Positions 12,188-21,198 of a DNA stretch of 64,000 nt are shown one piece after another. The position numbers and the translations under genes were made by a program. The notes under the pieces are model-generated. The model was not told the DNA's origin. It did not search any database and saw only the letters and a list, made by a program, of their open reading frames with translations. Positions within the stretch are counted from its first letter, which is position 1. Each line of letters begins with the position of its first letter. This DNA comes from Polaromonas sp. (lineage in GTDB: Bacteria; Pseudomonadota; Gammaproteobacteria; Burkholderiales; Burkholderiaceae_C), in NCBI GenBank assembly GCA_021731285.1, contig JAKFXR010000037.1, positions 20,755 through 84,754 on the forward strand, given 5' to 3'.

Positions 12188-13384
12188 TTATAGCCCAGGC
12201 GCGCGGGCCCGTCCAAGCCAGTCGGTCAGACGATCCACCCCCTGGCGCAACCGCCCCAGGTCCTGACTGGCAAAACACCAGCGCAGCCAACCCTGCAGCT
12301 CGGGTGAAGGGTCCGAAGTGAAGGCATTGCCTGGGGCCAGCCCCAGCCCCGCCTCCACCACCAGCCGTTTGGCGGTCTCGAAAGAGTCGCCCTGCCCGGC
12401 CAAACGGAAAAAGGCGTACATGCCGCCCGGGGCAGGGGCGACCTGAACGCCGGGCACGCCCTGCAGCAGCGGCACCAGGGTGTCCCGGCAATTTTTCAGG
12501 TGCGCCACCACCTGCGGAGTCACCTCATCGGTGCGCGCCAGAGCAACCACGCCGGCGCGCTGGATAAATACCGGTGCGCACGAGGTGTTGAACTCCACCA
12601 GCTTCCCGAAGTGGATGGTGGCGGACGCCGGCAGCACCAGCCAGCCCAGGCGCCAGCCCGTCATCAGAAAGCTTTTGGAAAAGCTGTGGGCCACCATCAG
12701 CCGGTCCTCTGGCAAGGCGATGTCCAGGAAACTGGGCGCGCAGCCATTGGGGCTGCTTCCGTAATACAGGCGCTCGTAGACTTCGTCGGCCAGAATCCAG
12801 GTTCCGGTGCGACGGCAATGCACCAGCAGAGCCTCCTGCTCGGCACGGGTCAGCGTCCAGCCGGTCGGGTTGTTGGGCGAATTGACAATCAGCAGCCGGG
12901 TTGCGGGCGTGATGGCAGCAAGCAGTTCATCCATGTCAAGTCGCCACTGACCGCCCGCCGGCCTGAGGCTCACACATTGCACCCGCCCGCCCATGATGGC
13001 CGGCTGTGCGGTCAGGTTGGGCCAGACCGGCGTGACAGCCACCACATGGTCACCGGCGCTGACCAGCGCCTGCACCGCCAGCATCAGCGCGTTGACACCG
13101 CCCGAGGTGACAGCAATGCGGTCCGCGCCAACAGGCGGAGCGCCTTCGCAGCGCAGTGCAGTGCAATAACTGGCAATCGCCTCACGCAGCTCGGGCAGAC
13201 CGAGGTTGTGCGCATAAAAAGTTTCACCACGGGTCAGTGATTCTGCGGCCGCCTCGCGGATAAAGGCCGGCGTGACCTCGTCGCTTTCGCCAAACCAGAA
13301 CTTGAGCACATCACTGCGGCCCATGCCTGCATTGGCCACCTGACGGATCAGGGACTCTTCAAGGTCAAGAACAAGCTGGCGCAT
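12188..13384 (-). CDS. PLP-dependent aminotransferase class I/II
   Basis: NSPNNPTGWTLTR, ADEVYERLYY, SFSKSFLMTGWRLGW; start probably MRQLVLDLEES. Confidence 0.9.
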   Translation of the reverse strand: MRQLVLDLEESLIRQVANAGMGRSDVLKFWFGESDEVTPAFIREAAAESLTRGETFYAHNLGLPELREAIASYCTALRCEGAPPVGADRIAVTSGGVNALMLAVQALVSAGDHVVAVTPVWPNLTAQPAIMGGRVQCVSLRPAGGQWRLDMDELLAAITPATRLLIVNSPNNPTGWTLTRAEQEALLVHCRRTGTWILADEVYERLYYGSSPNGCAPSFLDIALPEDRLMVAHSFSKSFLMTGWRLGWLVLPASATIHFGKLVEFNTSCAPVFIQRAGVVALARTDEVTPQVVAHLKNCRDTLVPLLQGVPGVQVAPAPGGMYAFFRLAGQGDSFETAKRLVVEAGLGLAPGNAFTSDPSPELQGWLRWCFASQDLGRLRQGVDRLTDWLGRARAPGL

Positions 13385-13404
13385 GGCGACAGTGTGACAG
13401 GCCC

Positions 13405-14697
13405 TCAGGGCCGGATCATTTTGCAACTGTGCGGCTGCTCCGAGCGTGCTGCGTCGATGGTCTTGATCACCCGAAAACCGTAGCCTGAACCCTCGACATC
13501 GAACTTGACGCCGGGCGCTCCCTGTTTGTCCATCACTGCAACCAGCAAGGGCTGCTGAAACTGGTGGTCAGTGCTGCGCATCGCGCCCTTGTGCGAAGCA
13601 AACAGCACACTGGTTTTCTCCAGTTGCGCCGCCACGGCGCCTGACTCGGTCGCGCCGGCTTTCTCGATGCTTTGAGCCAGGGCTTCCACCATCAGTTGCA
13701 TGCGCATGTGCACATAGTCATCCTGCGGTTTGGGAAAGCGCTGACGGAAGGATTTGTAAAAAGCCTCGGACGGAGCACCGGCCGAATTGGGAAACCAGTC
13801 TGCCACCGCGATCACCTTGCCGACACCGGCGTCACCAATCGCCGCCGGAACCCCGAGCGCATTGCCGTAGAAGGTGTAAAAACTGCCTTCGTAACCCACT
13901 TCCCTGGCGGCCTTGACCAGCAAGGTCAGATCGTTGCCCCAGTTGCCAGTGAGCACCGCCTGCGCGCCACTGGCCTTGATCTTGGCGGCGTAGGGAATGA
14001 AGTCTTTCACACGGCCCAGCGGATGCAGTTCGTCACCCACAATCTGCACATCGGGGCGCTGCACGCCAAGCTGCCTGCGCGATTCGCGCAGCACGGCCTG
14101 GCCGAAGCTGTAGTCCTGCCCGATCAGGTAAATGCTTTTGAGTGCCTTGTCGTCCTTGAGCGCTTCCATCAACGCCGCCACGCGCATGTCGGCGTGGGCA
14201 TCAAAGCGGAAGTGCCAGTAGCTGCACTTCTCGTTGGTCAGCACCGGATCCACCGCCGAATAGTTCAGGAACAGCACGCGTTTGGACGGCTCGCGCTCAT
14301 TGTGTTTGTTGATGGCGTCGATCAGCACTGCGGCGGTCGATGAAGAGTTGCCCTGGGCCACCAGCGTGATGCCGTCGTCGATGGCCGAGCGCAGCGCCGA
14401 CAGGGCCTCTTCGTTCTGGCCCTTGCTGTCATAACGCTCAAAAACCAGGGGACGATTGCCGCCCGGCAGCTTGATGCCGCCACGTGCATTGACACGCTCT
14501 GCGGCCCACACAAGATTGCGGAACACGGCCTCTCCGGTGTTGGCAAAAGGCCCGGAGAGACTTTCAATCAAGGCCACGCGCACGGGCGCCTGGGCTGCGG
14601 CGGACTGCTGCGCAACCACGCCTGATACCAGAAGAAAAACTCCGGCAACTAGGGCCGGCACATCACGTTTCAAGAGTCGGAGACTAAAAAAATACAT
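13405..14697 (-). CDS. Branched-chain amino-acid-type ABC transporter substrate-binding protein
   Basis: Signal peptide; type I periplasmic-binding fold (VRVALIESLSGPFANTGEA...). Confidence 0.85.
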   Translation of the reverse strand: MYFFSLRLLKRDVPALVAGVFLLVSGVVAQQSAAAQAPVRVALIESLSGPFANTGEAVFRNLVWAAERVNARGGIKLPGGNRPLVFERYDSKGQNEEALSALRSAIDDGITLVAQGNSSSTAAVLIDAINKHNEREPSKRVLFLNYSAVDPVLTNEKCSYWHFRFDAHADMRVAALMEALKDDKALKSIYLIGQDYSFGQAVLRESRRQLGVQRPDVQIVGDELHPLGRVKDFIPYAAKIKASGAQAVLTGNWGNDLTLLVKAAREVGYEGSFYTFYGNALGVPAAIGDAGVGKVIAVADWFPNSAGAPSEAFYKSFRQRFPKPQDDYVHMRMQLMVEALAQSIEKAGATESGAVAAQLEKTSVLFASHKGAMRSTDHQFQQPLLVAVMDKQGAPGVKFDVEGSGYGFRVIKTIDAARSEQPHSCKMIRP

Positions 14698-14823
14698 TCA
14701 AAAATTTCCTTGAAATTGACCGTGACAGGCCTACCTGCTCTTCAGCGGCGATCACGGTTGAGAGCCGCGAAGTGTAAGGGAAAAGTTTCTTCACTAACCT
14801 GTTAACAACCTACTGGAGTCACC

Positions 14824-15225
14824 ATGTTTTATTCTCTTGCAACACGCCCTTCCCGCAGCATTCAGCGCCCCTCCTCTCCTCTGGTGAGCAATGGCGCGCT
14901 GGACAGCTTTCTCAATGACACCTTCAGCTCCCTGTCCGGCGTCCGGTCTGCCCATTCGGCAACCGTTGAAGACGGCGAGCAGGCTTACAGCCTGCAGCTG
15001 GACGTGCCCGGTCTGGCCAAAGAGCAACTGGACATCGGCATCGAAGGTGATGTGGTGCGCGTCGCGAGCAAGGCAGACGCTGCACGTTCGGTCAAGGCCG
15101 CCTGGCGTTTTCCACTTGAAATCGATGCGTCCGCAAGCGCAGCCAAACTGGAAAACGGCGTCCTGACATTGACGCTGGCCAAGAAGATTCCGGTCAGCAA
15201 CGTGACCCAGCTCGCGATCAGCTGA
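14824..15225 (+). CDS. Hsp20/alpha-crystallin family small heat-shock protein
   Basis: [26 protein letters not shown]... [13 protein letters not shown]. Confidence 0.92.
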   Translation: MFYSLATRPSRSIQRPSSPLVSNGALDSFLNDTFSSLSGVRSAHSATVEDGEQAYSLQLDVPGLAKEQLDIGIEGDVVRVASKADAARSVKAAWRFPLEIDASASAAKLENGVLTLTLAKKIPVSNVTQLAIS

Positions 15226-16252
15226 TCTCGGCCAGGCTCCAGCGCGGCTTCACGTCAAAGGTGTAGCCGCGCTGCGGCGCTTCCAGCCCGGCCTGCAGGC
15301 GCATGCCAGCGGCAAGTGCAATCATGGCGCCGTTGTCGGTGCACAGGCTGAGCTCAGGGTAGTGCACCCGCATTCCTTTTTTGCCGCAGGCCGTGTTGAG
15401 CTCGCTGCGCAACAGCGCATTGGCGCCCACGCCACCGGCCACCACCAGCCGCTTCATGCCTGTTTGCTCAAGCGCCTTCACCGACTTTTTGACCAGCACT
15501 TCCACAATGGCCGCCTGGGTTGAAGCGGCCAGATCTGCGCGCGCCTGCGCGTCCATGGGCTCACCCAGCTTTTTGGCCTGGGTCAGCACCGCGGTCTTCA
15601 GCCCGGAAAATGAAAAATCCAGATCGCCGCTGTGCAGCAGCGGCCGCGGCAACTTGAATGCCTGGCCGTCACCCTGTTGTGCCAGACGGGCCAGGGCAGG
15701 CCCACCGGGATAAGGCAGACCCAGCAGCTTGGCGGACTTGTCAAACGCCTCGCCAGCCGCATCGTCAATCGTTTCGCCCAGCACTTCGTAGCTGCCGACC
15801 CCGTCGACGCGCATCAACTGGGTGTGACCGCCCGAGACCAGCAGCGCCACAAAGGGAAAAGCCGGTGCATCTGCACTTAAAAAGGGCGACAGCAAATGGC
15901 CTTCAAGATGGTGCACACCCATGGCCGGCTTGCCCAGCGCCGCAGCCAGCGAGCAGGCCACACCCGCGCCCACCAGCAAAGCGCCGGCCAGACCCGGGCC
16001 ACGTGTGTAGGCGATAACATCGACCTCGGCCAGTGAACGCTGGCCCTGCGCCATGACCTGGCTGATCAGCGGCAGCACCCGGCGGATGTGGTCACGGCTG
16101 GCCAGTTCAGGCACCACGCCGCCATAGGCCTGATGCATGTCAATCTGGCTGTGCAGCGCGTCCCCAAGCAGCACAGGCACGCCGCCCCCCGACGCGTCCA
16201 CCAGGGCCACGCCGGTTTCATCGCAACTCGATTCAATTCCCAGTACCAACAT
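15218..16252 (-). CDS. tsaD: tRNA N6-threonylcarbamoyladenosine biosynthesis protein TsaD
   Basis: [41 protein letters not shown]. Confidence 0.97.
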   Translation of the reverse strand: MLVLGIESSCDETGVALVDASGGGVPVLLGDALHSQIDMHQAYGGVVPELASRDHIRRVLPLISQVMAQGQRSLAEVDVIAYTRGPGLAGALLVGAGVACSLAAALGKPAMGVHHLEGHLLSPFLSADAPAFPFVALLVSGGHTQLMRVDGVGSYEVLGETIDDAAGEAFDKSAKLLGLPYPGGPALARLAQQGDGQAFKLPRPLLHSGDLDFSFSGLKTAVLTQAKKLGEPMDAQARADLAASTQAAIVEVLVKKSVKALEQTGMKRLVVAGGVGANALLRSELNTACGKKGMRVHYPELSLCTDNGAMIALAAGMRLQAGLEAPQRGYTFDVKPRWSLAEIS

Positions 16253-16301
16253 CGTTAGAGTTTAAAGCCCGCCGTTGCTCCAGCCCCTCTCCAATCAAGC
16301 C

Positions 16302-16388
16302 GGGGCTGCGGAACCGGCTTCGCCGGGCCGCAGGCGCAGCGGCCCCCTCGGGGGCAGGGAGCTACACGCAGTGAGCGACCGTGGGGGC
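16302..16388 (+). repeat. Dispersed GC-rich intergenic repeat, copy 1
   Basis: GGGGCTGCGGAACCGGCTTCGCCGGGCCGCAGGCGCAGCGGCCCCCTCGGGGGCAGGGAGCTACACGCAGTGAGCGACCGTGGGGGC; near-identical to 42233..42320 and 43197..43280. Confidence 0.85.
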
Positions 16389-16422
16389 CAGTCACTTGGC
16401 TCGAATCTTGCGTAAAACGGGT

Positions 16423-17055
16423 ATGACCCCGTCCCAGTCGCTGCGCCTCGTGATCATTGCTCCAGATCTGCTGGAAGATGTAGCAACGGACGAGCACGCC
16501 CGCAGTCAGGCGGAGCGTTCGCGCCAGTTGCGTATTGGCTTGCTGGAAGCCGGTTACAACATCGTCGCGGTTCTGCCGGCTGACACTTTCCTCGATGAGC
16601 GGCTGGCGCAGTTGCAGCCCGACATGATCATCGTGGACGCAGAAAGCGAGGCGCGTGATTCCCTCGAGCATGTGGTGATGGCCACACGCGACGCGCGGCG
16701 GCCGATTGTGCTGTTCACCAACGACAACGACACCACCCATGTGAAGGATGCGGTAGCCGCGGGTGTGTCCGCTTACATCGTGGCAGGCCTTTCGGCCGAC
16801 CGCATACGCCCCATCCTGGACGTGGCCATTGCGCGCTTCGAGCACGAACAAGGGCTCAGGCGTGAGCTGGCCGATGTCAGGACCGAGTTGCAGGACCGCA
16901 AGATCATCGACCGGGCCAAGGGCCTGCTGATGCAACGCCAGAAACTCGACGAAGCGGCTGCTTACGAAAAGCTGCGCAAGGCAGCCATGGACAAAGGCCT
17001 GCGCCTTGGCGAGGTGGCGCAGCGCATTCTGGACGCAGCCGATCTTTTGGGGTGA
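16423..17055 (+). CDS. Response regulator with ANTAR RNA-binding domain (NasT/AmiR-like)
   Basis: REC-like domain plus C-terminal DRKIIDRAKGLLMQRQKLDEAAAYEKLRKAAMDKGLRLGEVAQRILDAADLL. Confidence 0.9.
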   Translation: MTPSQSLRLVIIAPDLLEDVATDEHARSQAERSRQLRIGLLEAGYNIVAVLPADTFLDERLAQLQPDMIIVDAESEARDSLEHVVMATRDARRPIVLFTNDNDTTHVKDAVAAGVSAYIVAGLSADRIRPILDVAIARFEHEQGLRRELADVRTELQDRKIIDRAKGLLMQRQKLDEAAAYEKLRKAAMDKGLRLGEVAQRILDAADLLG

Positions 17056-17205
17056 TGCCGCCGGCATCGCCAGCAGATTTCGCCATCAATGATTTGCCCT
17101 TTCGAGGGGAGCACCGACGTTGCTTGCGGATGCCCTCCTACGTTCGCTTACCTTTTCCCGACTTACAACGGGAGGTACATCGAACCACAACACCAAGAGG
17201 GCCCC

Positions 17206-18534
17206 ATGAGAACAGTTCAACGCTTCCTGTCCTGCCTTGTCCCGTTGCTTGCCACCTGCTTCATCGCAGCGGCACCGCAACTGGCCAATGCACAGTCCAA
17301 AAAATATGCGCCTGCAGTCACCAGCTTCGAAGTCACTGCTTCTGATCAATTGACACCCGGCAGCGATCTCGACTTCAAGCTGGAAGGCACGCCGCGTGGC
17401 CAGGCCAGCGTCCGCCTGAGCGGCATCAACAAAAACATCGTGCTGCGTGAAACCGAAAGAGGCGTCTACGAAGGCTCCTATACCCTGAGCCGACGCGACA
17501 GGCTGGGGACCCGGCCAACGGCACGTGCAACGCTGCGCGTCAAAAATGTTTCGACCATCGTCACCCAGAATCTGGCCGGTGCAACGCCCCCTGTCGCCGG
17601 CACCCCGCCAGCGGCGCCCTCTTCCGGCGCTCTGGCCATTGAGCGATTTGTCGTTACACCCGTGGCCCGCATTGAGCCAGGCGCTGAACTGCGCTTCGCA
17701 ACCGTGGGCACCCCGGGTGGTCGCGCCAGTTTTTCCATCGACGGCGTGGTGCGTGATGTGCCCATGGCCGAGGTCAGGCCCGGCCGTTATGAAGGCGCTT
17801 ACACCATCCGCCGCAATGACAATTTCCCGCCCTCACTGAACATTGTCAGTTCGCTGGCAGCCAACGGTCAGACAGCCACTTCCAAACTGAACCAGGCCTT
17901 GCTGGTGGATGCACGTCCCCCTACGATCCGCAACCTTGCGCCGCAAAACAACGAAACAGTGCCGCTGGGTCCGGTGTCTGTCTCTGCCACCTTTGACGAC
18001 CGTGGCGGCGTGGGTGTGGACCCCAAGACGGTGAAGATTCTGATCAGCGGCCAGGACGTGACTCGCGCAGCCAGCATCACGCCCCAGTTCTTGACATGGC
18101 GCGGCGACCTGCGTCCCGGCACTCATCAAGTGGAAGTCACCGCGTCAGACATTGCCGGCAATGCCGTTCGCCAGAACTGGATTTTCAACATCGCCAGCGC
18201 GCAAACCCCGATCCCGGTCACTGTATTGCCGCTGGAAGTGACCAGCCATGCCAACAACGCACAAATCAGCAGCGGCGCCATCACGGTGCGCGGTCGTACC
18301 GCCCCGGACGCCAAAGTCGACATCCAGACCCAGGTCATCGCTTCGCTGGCCGGCTTCTTCGGCATCAACCAGCCCGTGGGCAATCAGTCTGTGCGTTCGG
18401 ATGCTGCGGGCAATTTCGCCTTCACCTTCAACGCGCAGGTTCCGGTTCCCGGCGCCCGGTATGAGTCCACCATCACCGCAACCAAGGGCGACCAGACCCG
18501 GGAATCCAAATTGGTGCTGTTCCTGCAGCGCTGA
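17206..18534 (+). CDS. Secreted protein with Ig-like repeat domains, function unknown
   Basis: Signal peptide MRTVQRFLSCLVPLLATCFIAAAPQLANAQ; beta-rich repeats (PPTIRNLAPQNNETVPLGPVSVSATFDDRGGVGVDPKTVKI). Confidence 0.75.
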   Translation: MRTVQRFLSCLVPLLATCFIAAAPQLANAQSKKYAPAVTSFEVTASDQLTPGSDLDFKLEGTPRGQASVRLSGINKNIVLRETERGVYEGSYTLSRRDRLGTRPTARATLRVKNVSTIVTQNLAGATPPVAGTPPAAPSSGALAIERFVVTPVARIEPGAELRFATVGTPGGRASFSIDGVVRDVPMAEVRPGRYEGAYTIRRNDNFPPSLNIVSSLAANGQTATSKLNQALLVDARPPTIRNLAPQNNETVPLGPVSVSATFDDRGGVGVDPKTVKILISGQDVTRAASITPQFLTWRGDLRPGTHQVEVTASDIAGNAVRQNWIFNIASAQTPIPVTVLPLEVTSHANNAQISSGAITVRGRTAPDAKVDIQTQVIASLAGFFGINQPVGNQSVRSDAAGNFAFTFNAQVPVPGARYESTITATKGDQTRESKLVLFLQR

Positions 18535-18579
18535 TCCACCAGTGACATTCCCTGCCTCAGGGAGGGGCAGAACACACGA

Positions 18580-18602
18580 GGGCAGCATGGCTGCCCTTTT
18601 TT
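18580..18602 (+). terminator. Intrinsic terminator
   Basis: GGGCAGC-ATG-GCTGCCC-TTTTTT after the 17206..18534 CDS. Confidence 0.85.
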
Positions 18603-18634
18603 CATGGCGGCACGCCAACGCCGAAATGGTGCGC

Positions 18635-18651
18635 CGCACAAATCCGGTGCA
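18635..18651. promoter_or_regulatory. Candidate NtrC binding site upstream of nrtA
   Basis: CGCACAAATCCGGTGCA fits GCAC-N6-GGTGC and lies about 130 bp before the sigma-54 promoter. Confidence 0.5.
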
Positions 18652-18777
18652 AAAATCATCCCAAGCCAGATCCGGTTTTCATTTGCTATATTTTTAATAG
18701 CATACTTTGCTTGCCCTTCAAGGGAAAACTGCCTGATTTACTTCCAACCCTGGTTGCTTCCCCTTCAAGACATACGC

Positions 18778-18793
18778 TGGCACGGCTATTGCT
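18778..18793 (+). promoter_or_regulatory. Sigma-54 (-24/-12) promoter for nrtABC
   Basis: TGGCAC-GGCTA-TTGCT; GG and GC starts exactly 12 nt apart. Confidence 0.75.
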
Positions 18794-18810
18794 CTAACTC
18801 CCTCGCAAGA

Positions 18811-18906
18811 ACTTGTACTTCAACGGCGAAGTGGCAAGCTCCCTGAACAAAGGCGTTCGAACCCTCGCATTCACATTGTGTTTGCACGGGTCGAGCGCCT
18901 TTTTTG
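18811..18906 (+). promoter_or_regulatory. ANTAR-type antitermination leader of nrtA: P1 and P2 hexaloop hairpins plus overlapping intrinsic terminator
   Basis: P1 ACTTC[AACGGC]GAAGT (18817-18832); P2 GAAC[AAAGGC]GTTC (18845-18858); both loops A1/G4. Terminator AGGCGTTCGAACCC...GGGTCGAGCGCCTTTTTT (18851-18905) shares P2 sequence. Confidence 0.8.
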
Positions 18907-18942
18907 TTTTCTGCTTTTGTTTTTTTAATTCTGGAGACCACC

Positions 18943-20187
18943 ATGACTGATCTGCTGCAATCTTCATTGAAACGCCGCACTGTGTTGCAAGCCGCCGCGG
19001 TAGGTGCCGCCGGTATCAGCCCCGCGTTGCGCGCTGTTGTGTATGCCCAGGGCTCCGACGCCCCCGAGAAAAAGGAGGTCAAGATTGGCTTCATTCCCCT
19101 GACCGACTGCGCATCCGTGGTCATGGCCTCGGTGCTGGGCATCGACAAGAAGTACGGCGTCACCATCATCCCGACCAAGGAAGCCAGCTGGGCAGGCGTG
19201 CGCGACAAACTGGTCAGTGGTGAGCTGGACATGGCGCATTCGCTGTACGGCCTGATCTATGGCGTGCACCTCGGCACATCCGGCCCGAAGAAGGACATGG
19301 CGGTATTGATGACGCTGAACCAGAACGGTCAAGCCATCACGCTGAGCAAGAAACTGGCTGACAAGGGTGCGGTGGACGCCGCGTCTCTGGCCAAAGTGAT
19401 GGCTGCTGAAAAACGCGAATACACCTACGCCCAGACTTTCCCGACCGGCACCCACGCCATGTGGCTGTACTACTGGCTGGCCAGTGTCGGTGTCAATCCA
19501 ATGAAGGACGTCAAAGTCATCACCGTGCCACCGCCGCAGATGGTGGCCAATATGCGGGTCGGCAACATGGACGGTTATTGCGTCGGCGAACCCTGGGGCC
19601 ACCGCGCCATCGCCGACGGTATCGGCATCACGGCCGTCACCACCCAGGACATCTGGAAAGACCACCCCGAAAAAGTGCTGGGCACCACCGCCGATTTCGT
19701 CAAAAAAAACCCGAATACCGCACGCGCAGTCACTGCCGCCATCATTGAAGCCGGCAAATGGATTGACGCCAGCCTGGGCAACAAGAACAAGATGGCCGAG
19801 ACTGTGGCCGACAAGTCCTACGTCAACACCAGCGTGGACGTGATCAACCAGCGCATCCTTGGCCGCTACCAGAACGGCATGGGGAAAACCTGGGACGACC
19901 CGAACCACATGAAGTTTTACAACGACGGTGCGGTGAGCTTCCCTTACCTGTCCGATGGCATGTGGTTCCTGACCCAGCACAAGCGCTGGGGTCTGCTCAA
20001 GGAGCATCCGGACTACCTGGCTGTGGCCAAACAGATCAACCAGATCGACATCTACAAGCAGGCTGCGACCGCCGCCAAAGCCAGCGTTCCCAAAGAACTC
20101 ATGCGCAGCAGCAAGATGATCGACGGGGTGGTCTGGGACGGCAAGGATCCCAAAAAGTACGCCGACAGCTTCAAAGTCCGCGCTTGA
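18943..20187 (+). CDS. nrtA: Nitrate ABC transporter substrate-binding protein (NrtA/CmpA family)
   Basis: Tat-like LKRRTVLQAAAVGAAG; KKEVKIGFIPLTDCASVVMASVLGIDKKYG... VPPPQMVANMRVGNMDGYCVGEPWG. Confidence 0.93.
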   Translation: MTDLLQSSLKRRTVLQAAAVGAAGISPALRAVVYAQGSDAPEKKEVKIGFIPLTDCASVVMASVLGIDKKYGVTIIPTKEASWAGVRDKLVSGELDMAHSLYGLIYGVHLGTSGPKKDMAVLMTLNQNGQAITLSKKLADKGAVDAASLAKVMAAEKREYTYAQTFPTGTHAMWLYYWLASVGVNPMKDVKVITVPPPQMVANMRVGNMDGYCVGEPWGHRAIADGIGITAVTTQDIWKDHPEKVLGTTADFVKKNPNTARAVTAAIIEAGKWIDASLGNKNKMAETVADKSYVNTSVDVINQRILGRYQNGMGKTWDDPNHMKFYNDGAVSFPYLSDGMWFLTQHKRWGLLKEHPDYLAVAKQINQIDIYKQAATAAKASVPKELMRSSKMIDGVVWDGKDPKKYADSFKVRA

Positions 20188-20217
20188 ACGCAAGCTTCAA
20201 CATCAAGAGGTGATGCC

Positions 20218-21189
20218 ATGGTCAGTGCCGTTTTTCATTCCCCGCTGGAGACCGCTCCAGCCCACGTTCCTATCCCGGCGCCTGCACGGAGTCAGGAGAA
20301 AACTGCTACCTATTCAGTAGCAGAAACTCCGCGTCCCGCAATGGCTGCGACGCCAATCGATGCCCGAGCCACTGCGCCGGATCCGGGGCCTTCCCGTGCA
20401 TCGCGTTTGATGTCCGGTTTCTGGCTGGCAGTGTTGCCACCTGTGCTGGGCATTGGCCTGCTGACCCTGATCTGGGAACTGGTGTCGGTAGGCACCGGCA
20501 GCAGCATCCCCTCGCCGCTGGAGACCTTCAAGCAGGCCGTGGTGCTGTTCAGCGATCCCTTCTACAGCAAGGGCCCCAACGACCAGGGCGTGGGCTGGAA
20601 CGTACTCAGTTCACTCCAGCGTGTGGCCATGGGTTTCGGCATGGCTGCCGTGGTCGGCATACCGGTGGGTTTCATGATAGGCCGCTTCAACTTTCTGAGC
20701 CGCATGTTCAACCCCCTGATCAGCCTGCTGCGGCCGGTGTCTCCCCTGGCCTGGTTGCCGATTGGCTTGCTGGTCTTCAAGGGCGCCAACCCGGCTGCGA
20801 TCTGGACCATCTTCATCTGCTCGATCTGGCCCATGATCATCAACACCGCTGTGGGTGTGCAGCGCGTGCCACAGGACTACATGAACGTGGCGCGGGTGCT
20901 CAACCTGAGCGAGTGGAAGATCGTCACCAAAATCCTGTTCCCCGCCGTGCTGCCTTACATGCTGACCGGCGTGCGCCTGGCAGTCGGCACCGCCTGGCTG
21001 GTGATTGTTGCCGCAGAAATGCTCACTGGCGGCGTCGGCATCGGCTTCTGGGTCTGGGACGAGTGGAACAACCTCAACGTCAAGAACATCATCATCGCGA
21101 TTTTTGTGATCGGCATCGTCGGCCTGGTGCTGGAGTTTGCACTGATCAAGCTGGCCACTGCATTCACGTTTGAAGACGTCAAAAACTAA
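20218..21189 (+). CDS. nrtB: Nitrate ABC transporter permease
   Basis: BPD permease; operon between nrtA-like and nrtC-like genes. Confidence 0.92.
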   Translation: MVSAVFHSPLETAPAHVPIPAPARSQEKTATYSVAETPRPAMAATPIDARATAPDPGPSRASRLMSGFWLAVLPPVLGIGLLTLIWELVSVGTGSSIPSPLETFKQAVVLFSDPFYSKGPNDQGVGWNVLSSLQRVAMGFGMAAVVGIPVGFMIGRFNFLSRMFNPLISLLRPVSPLAWLPIGLLVFKGANPAAIWTIFICSIWPMIINTAVGVQRVPQDYMNVARVLNLSEWKIVTKILFPAVLPYMLTGVRLAVGTAWLVIVAAEMLTGGVGIGFWVWDEWNNLNVKNIIIAIFVIGIVGLVLEFALIKLATAFTFEDVKN

Positions 21190-21198
21190 GGATTCATC

